A DNA stretch of 9,225 nucleotides from Pseudobutyrivibrio sp. (GTDB lineage: Bacteria > Bacillota > Clostridia > Lachnospirales > Lachnospiraceae). The position numbers and the translations under genes are program-made. This document shows, one piece after another, positions 1 to 7,276 of this stretch. Position 1 is the stretch's first letter. Every line of letters starts with the position of its first letter. The stretch covers positions 1 through 9,225 of the forward strand of contig JAFYYE010000459.1 of the NCBI GenBank assembly GCA_017557715.1. Reading direction: 5' to 3'. A model generated the notes under the pieces. It had not been told where the DNA came from. It worked only from the letters and a program-made list of their open reading frames with translations, and made no database searches.

Positions 1-764
1 ATAATATCTCTATCCTCACCATCAAGCTGAGTGGCCTTCTGCCTACCAGCACACGCTTTGACAGACTCAATTAAATCGCGATAAAGTGCAGCCTTTTCGA
101 AATCCATTTCCTCAGAAGCGGCATACATTTTTTCTTCCAAATCTTTCAGTGTGTCGAAATAATCTCCGTCCAAGAACTCAATTACCTTATCAACATTTTT
201 TCTATATTCTTCCTTGTCCACATTACCCTGACAAGGCGCTAGGCACTGGCCGATATGATAATTCAGGCATGGTCTGTTCTTACCAAAATTTTCAGGAAGC
301 TTTTGATTGCAGGTACGGATCTTATAAAGTTTCTGCACCAAATCAATAGTGTCGTGAACAGCTCCTGCTGATGTGAACGGACCGAAAAATTTGCTACCAT
401 TCTTTTTTAATTTTCTTGAGAAAAGAACTCGTGGGTATGCTTCTGTAAGAGTTACTTCGATGTAAGGATAGGTTTTATCGTCTCGAAGCATAGTGTTATA
501 TTTCGGACGATATTCCTTTATTAGATTGCACTCCAAAATAAGGGCTTCCATTTCGGAATCAGTAACGATGAATTCAAAATAATCTATATTCTGAACCATC
601 TGCTTCTTTTTCAAGCCCTCATCATGACTTGGTTGAAAATATTGACGAACTCGGTTGCGCAAAGAGAGCGCCTTGCCCACATAAATTATCTCGTCATTTT
701 TTCCGTGCATTAGATAAACTCCCGGTTGGTCCGGGAGTTTACTTAAATCTTGTTCTGTTACCAT
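1..764 (-). CDS. uvrC: UvrABC excinuclease subunit C, N-terminal 254 residues (runs off left edge)
   Basis: UvrC is the nuclease subunit of nucleotide excision repair; it cuts on both sides of a UvrB-bound lesion. The visible part begins with the GIY-YIG domain: GVY at 15-17, YVG at 28-30, Arg36 and the probable catalytic Glu78 in the LILECNLIKEYRP segment. Four cysteines at 152, 166, 174 and 178 match the spacing of the iron-sulfur ligands reported for E. coli UvrC, except that the first interval is two residues longer. The UvrB-interacting UVR motif (LEEKMYAASEEMDFEKAALYRD) lies at about 209-230. The RNase H-like endonuclease and HhH domains would lie beyond base 1. The start is the ATG at 762-764, only 3 nt after the ftsH stop, with no good Shine-Dalgarno, so translation is probably coupled to ftsH. 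No internal stop is seen. Confidence 0.96.
   Translation of the reverse strand, partial: MVTEQDLSKLPDQPGVYLMHGKNDEIIYVGKALSLRNRVRQYFQPSHDEGLKKKQMVQNIDYFEFIVTDSEMEALILECNLIKEYRPKYNTMLRDDKTYPYIEVTLTEAYPRVLFSRKLKKNGSKFFGPFTSAGAVHDTIDLVQKLYKIRTCNQKLPENFGKNRPCLNYHIGQCLAPCQGNVDKEEYRKNVDKVIEFLDGDYFDTLKDLEEKMYAASEEMDFEKAALYRDLIESVKACAGRQKATQLDGEDRDI
715..741 (-). other. 11-bp perfect hairpin inside the start of uvrC
   Basis: Bases 715-725 (TAAACTCCCGG) pair perfectly with 731-741 (CCGGGAGTTTA) across a 5-nt loop. This covers uvrC codons 8-16, about 24-50 nt after the start codon. No T-tract follows on either strand, so it is not a standard terminator. Part of the sequence is fixed by the conserved LPDQPGVY coding, but a perfect GC-centred 11-bp stem is more than that requires. 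It could reduce translation, or act as an RNA processing or pausing site between ftsH and uvrC. The role is inference. Confidence 0.5.
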
Positions 765-767
765 AAA

Positions 768-2294
768 TTACTCATCAAAAATATTATCTGAAACAACATT
801 ATTTGGATCTTCTTCAAAAATGTTTTCCTGGTTAGACTGCTGGTCTGAAGATTCTTTCTCCTTTTCAGCATCTGGATCTGGTAAGCCCTTAATCTCTCGG
901 AAAATCTTCATGAATTCCTTACCTGTAATGGTCTCATGTTCAAAAAGATATTCAGAAATCTTATCAAGACTTTCCATATTTTCTTCAAGAAGCTCCTTAG
1001 CTTTTGCATAAGCATCAGTAATCATCTTGAGAACTTCATCATCAATCTGAGCTGCTGTGTTCTCGCCGCAGATAAGAGATGCTCTTCCATCGAGATACTG
1101 GCTCTCAACTGTAGCAAGTCCCATCATGCCAAACTTCTCAGACATACCAAATCTTGTAACCATTGCTCTGGCAATCTTTGTAGCATTTTCGATATCGTTT
1201 GCTGCTCCTGATGTAAATGAGCCAAACTTGATATCCTCAGCAGCACGACCGCCCATATATGTGACAATCTTTGCAATGAGCTCGTCCTTTGTTTCAAGGA
1301 ACTTTTCTTCCTCTGGAGTCTGAAGTGTGTATCCAAGTGCGCCCATTGTACGTGGAACGATTGTAATCTTTTGTACTGGCTCAGAATCCTTCTGAAGTGC
1401 AGATACAAGAGCGTGTCCAACTTCGTGGTAAGAAACGATACGACGTTCCTTCTCGCTCATAGCTCTGTCTTTCTTTTCCTTGCCGCCTACTGCAACAAGC
1501 TCAAAGGCTTCGAATAAATCTTTCTGATTTACAAACTTTCTCTTATCCTTAACTGCAAGGATGGCTGCCTCATTGATGATATTTGCAAGGTCTGAACCTA
1601 CAAGACCAACTGAAGCAAGTGCAAGTGCATCCAAATCAACTGACTCGTCCATCTTGACATCCTTTGCATGTACCTTGAGGATTTCAAGACGTCCCTTCTG
1701 ATCTGGACGATCTACGATGATACGTCTATCGAATCGACCTGGACGAAGGAGGGCTTTATCAAGCACCTCTGGTCTGTTTGTAGCTGCAAGAATGAGAAGA
1801 CCCTTGTTTGAATCAAAACCATCCATCTCTGAAAGAAGCTGGTTAAGTGTCTGCTCACGCTCGTCGTTACCGCCGCCATAATGAGCATCACGGCTCTTAC
1901 CGATGGCGTCAATCTCATCGATGAACACAATACATGGTGCCACTTTCTGTGCCTCTTTGAAAAGGTCACGAACACGTGATGCACCGACACCAACGAACAT
2001 CTCTACGAAATCAGAACCTGCAAGTGAGAAGAATGGAACTCCTGCCTCACCAGCAACTGCCTTTGCAAGAAGTGTCTTACCTGTTCCAGGAGGGCCTACT
2101 AAAAGGGCTCCCTTTGGAAGCTTCGCACCAATTTCTGTATATTTCTTAGGATTGTGGAGGAAATCTACCATTTCCTGCACTGATTCCTTAGCCTCGTCCT
2201 GACCAGCAACATCCTTAAATGTCACACCTGTAGCCTTTTCCATGTTGTAAAGCTTGGCATTAGACTTACCAACGCCCATAGGGCCTGCGCCCAT
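768..2294 (-). CDS. ftsH: FtsH AAA+ ATPase/zinc protease part (downstream of an in-frame TAG)
   Basis: This is the cytosolic part of the membrane-anchored ATP-dependent protease FtsH, which degrades misfolded membrane proteins and some regulators. Within the 508 residues: Walker A GPPGTGKT at 67-74, pore-loop FVG at about 100-102, Walker B VFIDEID at 123-129, the second region of homology with LLRPGRFDRR at 182-191, and the zinc-protease HEVGH at 290-294 with GGRAAED further on. An acidic, low-complexity tail ends the protein. All catalytic elements are intact. The frame is the same as the upstream anchor ORF (2298-2792), from which it is separated only by TAG at 2298-2300 and one AAG codon. 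The ATG at 2292-2294 could be a restart, but no Shine-Dalgarno precedes it. If the TAG were a sense codon the protein would be 674 residues, a normal FtsH length. uvrC follows after 3 nt. Confidence 0.93.
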   Translation of the reverse strand: MGAGPMGVGKSNAKLYNMEKATGVTFKDVAGQDEAKESVQEMVDFLHNPKKYTEIGAKLPKGALLVGPPGTGKTLLAKAVAGEAGVPFFSLAGSDFVEMFVGVGASRVRDLFKEAQKVAPCIVFIDEIDAIGKSRDAHYGGGNDEREQTLNQLLSEMDGFDSNKGLLILAATNRPEVLDKALLRPGRFDRRIIVDRPDQKGRLEILKVHAKDVKMDESVDLDALALASVGLVGSDLANIINEAAILAVKDKRKFVNQKDLFEAFELVAVGGKEKKDRAMSEKERRIVSYHEVGHALVSALQKDSEPVQKITIVPRTMGALGYTLQTPEEEKFLETKDELIAKIVTYMGGRAAEDIKFGSFTSGAANDIENATKIARAMVTRFGMSEKFGMMGLATVESQYLDGRASLICGENTAAQIDDEVLKMITDAYAKAKELLEENMESLDKISEYLFEHETITGKEFMKIFREIKGLPDPDAEKEKESSDQQSNQENIFEEDPNNVVSDNIFDE

Positions 2295-2297
2295 CTT

Positions 2298-2792
2298 CTA
2301 CATAAGATAGCCCAGGATTACCCAAAGCAATACTAATGGAAGAACAAATGATAAAATGTTGTATATGATAGCAGCTGTAGAATCTGGGATAGTACCGTCG
2401 ATTTCTACATTGTGCTTCTTCAATAATGGCATTAAATCTTTATCTTCTATGCCAATATAAGCTGTGTATAATGTAGACTTTGTGCTCTGTCCTGTGGCCT
2501 CATAAAGCTGCTTAAGCTTTGCAGCATCTTCCTCTGAGACACCATAGGTCACCCCTTCCTTCAATTCAATGTTAATAACATCATCCTTGAAGGTAACACT
2601 ATCTACCTTATCTTCTTCTACCAACTGCAGGAATTCTGTGTAAGTGATTTCCTGATTATTGCTAGAACTAGAGCCCTTATACATCATGCTTGTAAAGAAA
2701 AGCGCAATAAGCACAAGAATTCCTAATGTATAAAAAGGCTGACGATTATTCTTCTTATCTCCACCATTCTGGTTGTTATTATTTTCGTTCAC
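2298..2792 (-). CDS. ftsH: FtsH N-terminal membrane anchor and extracytoplasmic domain (ends at in-frame TAG)
   Basis: These 164 residues are the usual FtsH N-terminus: a polar, Asn-rich cytosolic leader (1-18), a first membrane helix at about 20-38, the FtsH extracellular domain starting with EITYTEFLQLVEEDKV, and a second membrane helix at about 143-163. The ORF stops at TAG (2298-2300) immediately after helix 2, where an intact FtsH continues into the Gly-rich linker and AAA+ domain. Translated alone it would be a two-helix membrane protein without ATPase or protease. The start is GTG at 2790-2792, with GGAGG at 2798-2802 placed 5 nt upstream; the overlapping ATG at 2792-2794 is out of frame and stops at once. 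The gene follows the ABC-operon terminator. A TATGAT -10-like box lies at 2835-2840, but no convincing -35 was found. Whether the TAG is real is the main uncertainty. Confidence 0.9.
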   Translation of the reverse strand: MNENNNNQNGGDKKNNRQPFYTLGILVLIALFFTSMMYKGSSSSNNQEITYTEFLQLVEEDKVDSVTFKDDVINIELKEGVTYGVSEEDAAKLKQLYEATGQSTKSTLYTAYIGIEDKDLMPLLKKHNVEIDGTIPDSTAAIIYNILSFVLPLVLLWVILGYLM

Positions 2793-2883
2793 ATCTGCCT
2801 CCGCATCGTAATTAATTTTGTACGATACTAATTTATCATAAAACGTCGTAAAAGTAATGTTTTTAATACTTTTTTAATAGAAT

Positions 2884-2923
2884 AATAATAAAATACCTCC
2901 AGTTTTGATGTAAAACTGGAGGT
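2884..2923 (-). terminator. Rho-independent terminator of the ABC importer operon
   Basis: A perfect 12-bp stem (ACCTCCAGTTTT at 2895-2906 with AAAACTGGAGGT at 2912-2923) and a 5-nt loop are followed on the minus strand by the T-rich tail ATTTTATTATT. It lies 13 nt past the ATPase stop codon and before the ftsH promoter region. The opposite strand has no T-tract next to the stem, which fixes the orientation. Confidence 0.85.
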
Positions 2924-2936
2924 TCTCAACCTTATT

Positions 2937-3281
2937 TTATTTAGAAAGGATTTCTGTATCATTAGTGAATTCTGTTCCTGATACTTCCTCAAATTTGTGG
3001 AGAAGATCTTCGATTGTGAGATTCTTCTTTTCCTCACCACTAATATTGAGGATTACACGACCTTCATTCATCATAATAAGTCTATTACCATAATTGATGG
3101 CATCACGCATATTATGTGTAACCATCATAGCTGTAAGTCCGTGTTCCTTTATAAGCATATCAGTAATTTCAAGTACCTTGGCTGCAGTCTTAGGATCAAG
3201 TGCCGCAGTATGCTCATCTAAAAGAAGAAGCTTAGGCTTTTGGATAGTTGCCATAAGAAGTGTAAGAGCCTGACGCTGACC
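2937..3281 (-). pseudogene. ABC importer ATPase, C-terminal part after in-frame TGA
   Basis: This is the continuation, in the same frame, of the ATPase that begins at 3734. Directly after the TGA come GQRQ (the rest of the LSGGQ signature), the Walker B LLLLDEH, the D-loop ALD and the H-loop MVTHNM. The first ATG is at 3252-3254 and has no recognisable ribosome binding site; translation from there would give 105 residues without signature or Walker A, so it could not bind ATP by itself. With the TGA read as a sense codon, the whole protein (2937-3734) would be 265 residues, a typical length for this family. Everything except one codon looks preserved, which points to a very recent mutation or a sequence error rather than an old decayed gene. 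Confidence 0.8.
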
Positions 3282-3734
3282 TCATGAAAGGAGTCCAACC
3301 TTTGCTGTAAGTCTGTCTTCCAATCCTAAATCTAATTCTTTAAGCATTTCGTGGTAGCGTGCACGTTCCGAACGTGTGACACCCCAGCCAAGGCCTCTTG
3401 ATTTTCCACGGCGGGCTGCAAGGGCCATATTCTCATCAATCTGCATATTTGCTGCTGTTCCAGTCATCGGATCCTGAAATACTCTTCCAAGATACTTGGC
3501 ACGCTTGTGTTCTGGAAGTCCTGTAACATCGATTCCATCGATTGTGATGCTTCCACCGTCTACTGGCCATACACCAGCGACAGCATTTAAGAATGTAGAT
3601 TTTCCTGCACCATTTCCACCGATTACTGTGCAGAATTCACCTTCTTCAAGATTAAGTGTGGCACCAGCTAACGCAACCTTTTCATTTATAGTGCCAGGAT
3701 TGAAGGTCTTTTGTAGATTAAAAGCATTAAGCAT
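3282..3734 (-). CDS. ABC importer ATPase (COG1101-like), N-terminal part ending at in-frame TGA
   Basis: This is the nucleotide-binding subunit expected to power the importer encoded upstream. Visible elements are Walker A GGNGAGKST at 39-47 and the Q-loop Gln87 in RVFQDP. The reading frame reaches LLS and then TGA (3282-3284), exactly where the first Gly of the LSGGQ signature belongs; GGA to TGA is a single base change. The 150-residue product would lack signature, Walker B and H-loop and should be inactive. The ATG at 3732-3734 overlaps the permease stop (ATGCTTAA), giving an 8-nt overlap and probable translational coupling, with GGAGGAAAGG just upstream in the permease end. Together with 2937-3281 it forms one ATPase gene. 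Confidence 0.88.
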   Translation of the reverse strand: MLNAFNLQKTFNPGTINEKVALAGATLNLEEGEFCTVIGGNGAGKSTFLNAVAGVWPVDGGSITIDGIDVTGLPEHKRAKYLGRVFQDPMTGTAANMQIDENMALAARRGKSRGLGWGVTRSERARYHEMLKELDLGLEDRLTAKVGLLS

Positions 3735-4656
3735 TTTCCTTTCCTCCTCTTCTGGCAGCCTTTCTAAATGAACTGTTTGCCTTATTCTTTAAATATGGTA
3801 CTGCAAGGAATACCGCAACTATAATTGCTGTAAACAACTTCATATCGTTTGCAGGCATCTTCAACCACAGCACAATTGCAATAAATAAATAGTATAGTAT
3901 TCCACCAAATACAACAAAAGAAAGTGTAAGTACAAAATTTCTTCTCTTCTTAAATATTGCATTGCAGATTACTTCACCAATAATAATAGAAGCGAGACCA
4001 ATGACAATGGCGCCACGTCCCATATTAACATCTGCATTACCATTAAACTGAGCACTTAATGCACCCGCAAATGCAACTAATGCGTTTGAAATAACAAGAC
4101 CAAGTGCCTTCATAAAATTAACATTGATTCCCTGGGCTTTTGACATAGCAGGATTTGTTCCTGTTGCTCTAATTGCAGACCCCATCTCCGTTCCAAAGAA
4201 CCAATACATTATAGCAATAATAATTACGGCCATAACAAATACTGTAACCAAAGCATCTTCTTTGTATCTCAAAGAAACTGCCAAATTGTATTTATCTACA
4301 GAGATAGGTGTATTTGGCTGGTTTCTCGTAATTCGAAGATTAATTGAATACAAGGCAAGCTGAGTAAGTATTCCAGCTAATATATCTGGAATACCAAAAA
4401 TAGTGTGCAAAACACCTGTAATCATTCCTGCTAATGCTCCAGCCACAAATGCCAGAGTAATAGCCAGAATCCATGATTTTCCTGAAATGATAACCATAGC
4501 AGCCACTGCTCCACCTGTAGCAAATGAACCATCAACAGACAAATCTGCGAAATTTAATAATTTAAATGTAATAAAAATGCCAAGTGCCATTATTCCATAT
4601 ATAATTCCCTGTGCGGCTGTTCCTGGCAAACCTGAAATTAATGTTTCTATTCCCAT
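3727..4656 (-). CDS. ABC importer permease (COG4120-like, BPD_transp_2 type)
   Basis: This is a polytopic membrane permease of about 309 residues with roughly eight or nine hydrophobic segments and a basic C-terminus (FRKAARRGGKENA). The opening GLPGTAAQGIIYGIMALGIFITFK and the following LLNFADLSVDGSFATG segment are characteristic of the permease partnered with COG2984 binding proteins. It would form the membrane channel of the importer, with the lipoprotein upstream and the ATPase downstream. The chosen start is the ATG at 4654-4656, with GGAG at 4663-4666 six nt upstream. A TTG four codons earlier lies partly in that ribosome binding site and is rejected. The stop overlaps the ATPase start. 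Substrate is not shown by the sequence; relatives are predicted to carry tryptophan or other aromatic amino acids. Confidence 0.9.
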   Translation of the reverse strand: MGIETLISGLPGTAAQGIIYGIMALGIFITFKLLNFADLSVDGSFATGGAVAAMVIISGKSWILAITLAFVAGALAGMITGVLHTIFGIPDILAGILTQLALYSINLRITRNQPNTPISVDKYNLAVSLRYKEDALVTVFVMAVIIIAIMYWFFGTEMGSAIRATGTNPAMSKAQGINVNFMKALGLVISNALVAFAGALSAQFNGNADVNMGRGAIVIGLASIIIGEVICNAIFKKRRNFVLTLSFVVFGGILYYLFIAIVLWLKMPANDMKLFTAIIVAVFLAVPYLKNKANSSFRKAARRGGKENA

Positions 4657-4671
4657 CTTAAACTCCAAAGA

Positions 4672-4693
4672 GCAAGGTCAAAAATGACCTTGC
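4672..4693 (-). promoter_or_regulatory. Intercistronic hairpin between binding protein and permease
   Basis: A perfect 9-bp stem (GCAAGGTCA at 4672-4680 with TGACCTTGC at 4685-4693) with a 4-nt loop sits in the 75-nt gap between the binding-protein stop and the permease start. On the minus strand only TCTTT follows, so it is a weak terminator at best. Placed directly after the binding-protein gene, it fits a leaky terminator or a 3'-end stabiliser that makes the binding protein more abundant than the membrane subunits, as is common in ABC importers. That role is inference. Confidence 0.6.
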
Positions 4694-4731
4694 CCAAAAT
4701 TTTTATAATTATTTCTAATTTTCAAAGTCTA

Positions 4732-5751
4732 TTATTCCATTTCGATTGCAACATAATCTTCTGGAAGAGTAATTCCTAACTCTTCTGCAATCTTAGGATT
4801 ATATTCTTTAGTAAATTCTGTAGCGTACTGAATATCCATTGATGCTGGGTCTGCGCCATTTGCAAGTATTTCATAGGCCATAAGACCAGCCGCATAACCA
4901 ATGTCATAGTATGAAATTGAAAGTGTGGCGATTCCACATCCCTTACAGATGCCTTCTTCACCAGCGATAATAGGTACCTTTTCTGTAAGTGCAATGTTGT
5001 TAATTGTCTCTGCGGCGTTTGCAGCTACATTATCTGTTGGTACATATAAAACATCACTAGAAGCACAAGCAGACTGTACAACAGTTCCAACATCAGCTGA
5101 ATCAGCAAATGTATAATGTGTTACCTTATAGCCAAAGCTTTCAAGAGTAGTTGTGATTGTGTTTGCCTGATAAAGGGAATTTACCTCACCTGAACAATAG
5201 ATAATACCGACTTCCTTGGCATCAGGGAAAATCTCGTGAAGCATTTCTGCCTGACCATCAAGTGGAGCTAAATCGGATGTTCCTGTTACGTTAATTCCTG
5301 TTGCACCGCTCAAATCATCAATGTCCAAAGCTGAAGCATAATCCGTGATAGATGTTGCAACAACAGGAATAGAATTTGTAGCTGTCTGCGCTGCCTGTAA
5401 AGCAGGTGTTGCATTGGCCATTATCAAATCAACGTTATCTGATACAAATGTATTTGCGATTGTTGCACAAGTAGGAATATCACCAGATGCATTCTCAATC
5501 GTTACATTTACATTATCTCCTAACTTCTCTACAAGAGCAGCCTTAAAGCCTTCTGTTGCTGCATCAAGTGCTGGATGCTGTACCAGCTGAATAACTCCCA
5601 CATTATATGTTTTTCCATCGTCAGTAGGTGCTTCTGTCTCTGTAGTTACTTCTGTATTCTCAGCCTCTTTCTGAGCTGCAGCATCAGTACCACATCCTAC
5701 TAACGAAAATGTCATAGTCATGACTGCTAACAGACTTACAATTTTCTTCAT
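4732..5751 (-). CDS. ABC importer substrate-binding lipoprotein (COG2984, TrpX-like)
   Basis: This is the extracellular solute receptor of the importer. It has a lipoprotein signal peptide: MKK, a hydrophobic stretch and the lipobox LVGC with lipidated Cys20. A Thr/Glu-rich linker (about 21-48) follows, and then a periplasmic-binding fold beginning VGVIQL. The motif QLVQHPALDA at 55-64 and the later GATGINVTG, LYVPTDN and YYDIGYAAGLMAYEIL segments are typical of COG2984. Members of this family (TrpX) are predicted tryptophan or aromatic amino-acid binders because some have T-box leaders; no T-box fits in the 106-nt upstream region here, so the substrate is open. The ATG at 5749-5751 is preceded by AAGGAGG. 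It is the first gene of a three-gene operon with a clear promoter. Confidence 0.92.
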   Translation of the reverse strand: MKKIVSLLAVMTMTFSLVGCGTDAAAQKEAENTEVTTETEAPTDDGKTYNVGVIQLVQHPALDAATEGFKAALVEKLGDNVNVTIENASGDIPTCATIANTFVSDNVDLIMANATPALQAAQTATNSIPVVATSITDYASALDIDDLSGATGINVTGTSDLAPLDGQAEMLHEIFPDAKEVGIIYCSGEVNSLYQANTITTTLESFGYKVTHYTFADSADVGTVVQSACASSDVLYVPTDNVAANAAETINNIALTEKVPIIAGEEGICKGCGIATLSISYYDIGYAAGLMAYEILANGADPASMDIQYATEFTKEYNPKIAEELGITLPEDYVAIEME

Positions 5752-5780
5752 AGTCCTCTCCTCCTTAGTTTATTGTGTCC

Positions 5781-5809
5781 ACTTTAGCACTTTTAATGAC
5801 TAAAGTCAA
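5781..5809 (-). promoter_or_regulatory. Sigma-A promoter of the ABC importer operon, with overlapping dyad
   Basis: On the minus strand TTGACT (5804-5809) and TAAAGT (5781-5786) are separated by 17 nt, a near-consensus vegetative promoter, about 30 nt upstream of the binding-protein ATG. An inverted repeat, ACTTTAG at 5781-5787 and CTAAAGT at 5800-5806, is spaced by 12 nt and covers both promoter boxes. It is a candidate operator for a dimeric repressor. The regulator is unknown; an aromatic amino-acid repressor would fit the family but is speculation. Confidence 0.72.
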
Positions 5810-5857
5810 TCGGTCAAATTAACGCTTTTGGAGGAAAATTATATCTTCATTTATTGC

Positions 5858-7222
5858 TTATAAATGATGACAATTTTCTGCACAAAACTTTTTCTCTAAT
5901 TTGTTGCAGCAATAATAGAATCCTGGAATAAGGAAGATTACAGCAAATAACCATGCCACTGGACTAGCCCATATAGCACCTGCATATCCTATCATTGGCA
6001 CAAAAGTGAATGCTACAAGAATTCTAGCAATCATCTCCATTACTCCAGAATAAATGGCAAATGTAGAAAATCCCATTCCCTGAATTGAAAATCTAAAAAT
6101 ATTGACTGCCGCTAAAAGTGTATATGTAGCCGCATTAGCCAGCAAGAACATCATAGCCTGATTTATAACAACTTCAGTAGATGTGAACATTCTAAGCATA
6201 TACTTACCAGTAAAGAAAAGGATTATCAAAATAATGACCGCATATATCGTTCCGAGGAGCTGTGCTGTCCAGGTTCCCTTTTTAACTCTAGGAATATTTT
6301 TTGCACCTACATTTTGACCTGCGTAGGTTGCCATAGTTCCTCCTAAAGCATCAAATGGGCATACTACAAACATAGAAACCTTTGCACCTGCTGTCATAGA
6401 TGCAACAGCCACTGTACCAAGTCCATTTACGGCTGTCTGAAGAATTACTGAGCCGATAGCTGTAACTGAATATTGAAGTCCAAATGGAATTCCCATAGAA
6501 ATAAGCACCTGACTATGGTGTTTGCCAAGCTTTATATCACTTTTAGCCAGTTTTAAGATAGGAAATCTTTTTTTCATATATATCACACAGCTAATTCCAG
6601 CAATAAACTGAGAAATAACCGTTGCGAGAGCCGGACCGTTTACGCTCATCCCAAGAACAATGATAAATACAATATCAAGCACCACGTTAATACCTGCTGC
6701 CATAATCAAAAAATAAGTAGGTGTTTTACTATCCCCTAGTGAACGCATAACACCTGCTGTAAGGTTATATAAAAAAGTAACTGGAATTCCAAAGAAAATA
6801 ATTGAAATATAGGAATATGCTAAATCAATAATATCCGATGGCGTCTGCATAATAGCCAATATTTGATAACAGAAAATACTAACCAATGTAGTAATTACTA
6901 GTGCAAAAATTGCTGATAAAACCATTGCATTGCCTACAAATTTGCGCATAGAATCATAGCTTTCTGCTCCGAAACGCTGAGCAACAGGAATCGCAAATCC
7001 TGAACACATTCCCATACAAAAGCCATTTATAAGAAAATTAATAGAACCTGTAGAACCTACTGCAGCAAGGGCACTATCACCAAGTGTCTGCCCTACGATA
7101 ATTGTATCAACCAGATTATACATTTGTTGGAATAATAATCCAGCCAACATAGGAATTGAAAATCCTAAAATTAGAGTAAGTGGATTTCCTTGAGTCATCT
7201 TTTTTGTTGTATTTGCTGCCAT
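5858..7222 (-). CDS. MATE-family multidrug/cation efflux protein
   Basis: This is a MATE-family secondary transporter, which exports drugs or other organic compounds in exchange for sodium or protons. About twelve hydrophobic segments over 454 residues form the usual two six-helix bundles. The first helix region PMLAGLLFQQMYNLVDTIIV and the following GDSALAAVGSTGSI are characteristic of MATE proteins, as is the AGQNVGAKN motif in the second half. The chosen start is the ATG at 7220-7222, with GAGGG at 7228-7232 five nt upstream. A GTG two codons earlier overlaps that ribosome binding site and is less likely. It appears to be a single-gene unit between the rplQ terminator and the ABC promoter; no obvious terminator follows its stop, so some read-through into the ABC operon is possible. 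The substrate cannot be told from the sequence. Confidence 0.94.
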   Translation of the reverse strand: MAANTTKKMTQGNPLTLILGFSIPMLAGLLFQQMYNLVDTIIVGQTLGDSALAAVGSTGSINFLINGFCMGMCSGFAIPVAQRFGAESYDSMRKFVGNAMVLSAIFALVITTLVSIFCYQILAIMQTPSDIIDLAYSYISIIFFGIPVTFLYNLTAGVMRSLGDSKTPTYFLIMAAGINVVLDIVFIIVLGMSVNGPALATVISQFIAGISCVIYMKKRFPILKLAKSDIKLGKHHSQVLISMGIPFGLQYSVTAIGSVILQTAVNGLGTVAVASMTAGAKVSMFVVCPFDALGGTMATYAGQNVGAKNIPRVKKGTWTAQLLGTIYAVIILIILFFTGKYMLRMFTSTEVVINQAMMFLLANAATYTLLAAVNIFRFSIQGMGFSTFAIYSGVMEMIARILVAFTFVPMIGYAGAIWASPVAWLFAVIFLIPGFYYCCNKLEKKFCAENCHHL

Positions 7223-7276
7223 ATACACCCTCGTATTCTATTATTTTATATAATAACTTATTTTTCTTCTTATACT

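Noticed and set aside
86..349. Plus-strand open frame over the uvrC region, and similar plus-strand frames over ftsH, the ABC genes and rpoA
   Set aside because: They are antisense shadows of well-recognised minus-strand genes, with no family resemblance and no ribosome binding sites.
2828..3040. Minus-strand open frame overlapping the ATPase end and terminator
   Set aside because: It runs through the terminator hairpin and overlaps the ATPase in another frame, with no recognisable protein.
3282..3284. TGA read as selenocysteine or as glycine by an altered code
   Set aside because: The position is a structural glycine in the ABC signature, not a redox site, and I saw no obvious SECIS-type stem directly after it. 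Many glycines elsewhere use GGN and no other in-frame TGA occurs, so recoding is not supported.
5752..5857. T-box or other riboswitch leader upstream of the TrpX-like gene
   Set aside because: Only 106 nt separate the genes and the promoter boxes fill the middle, leaving about 25-30 nt of leader, too short for a T-box; no T-box sequence is seen.
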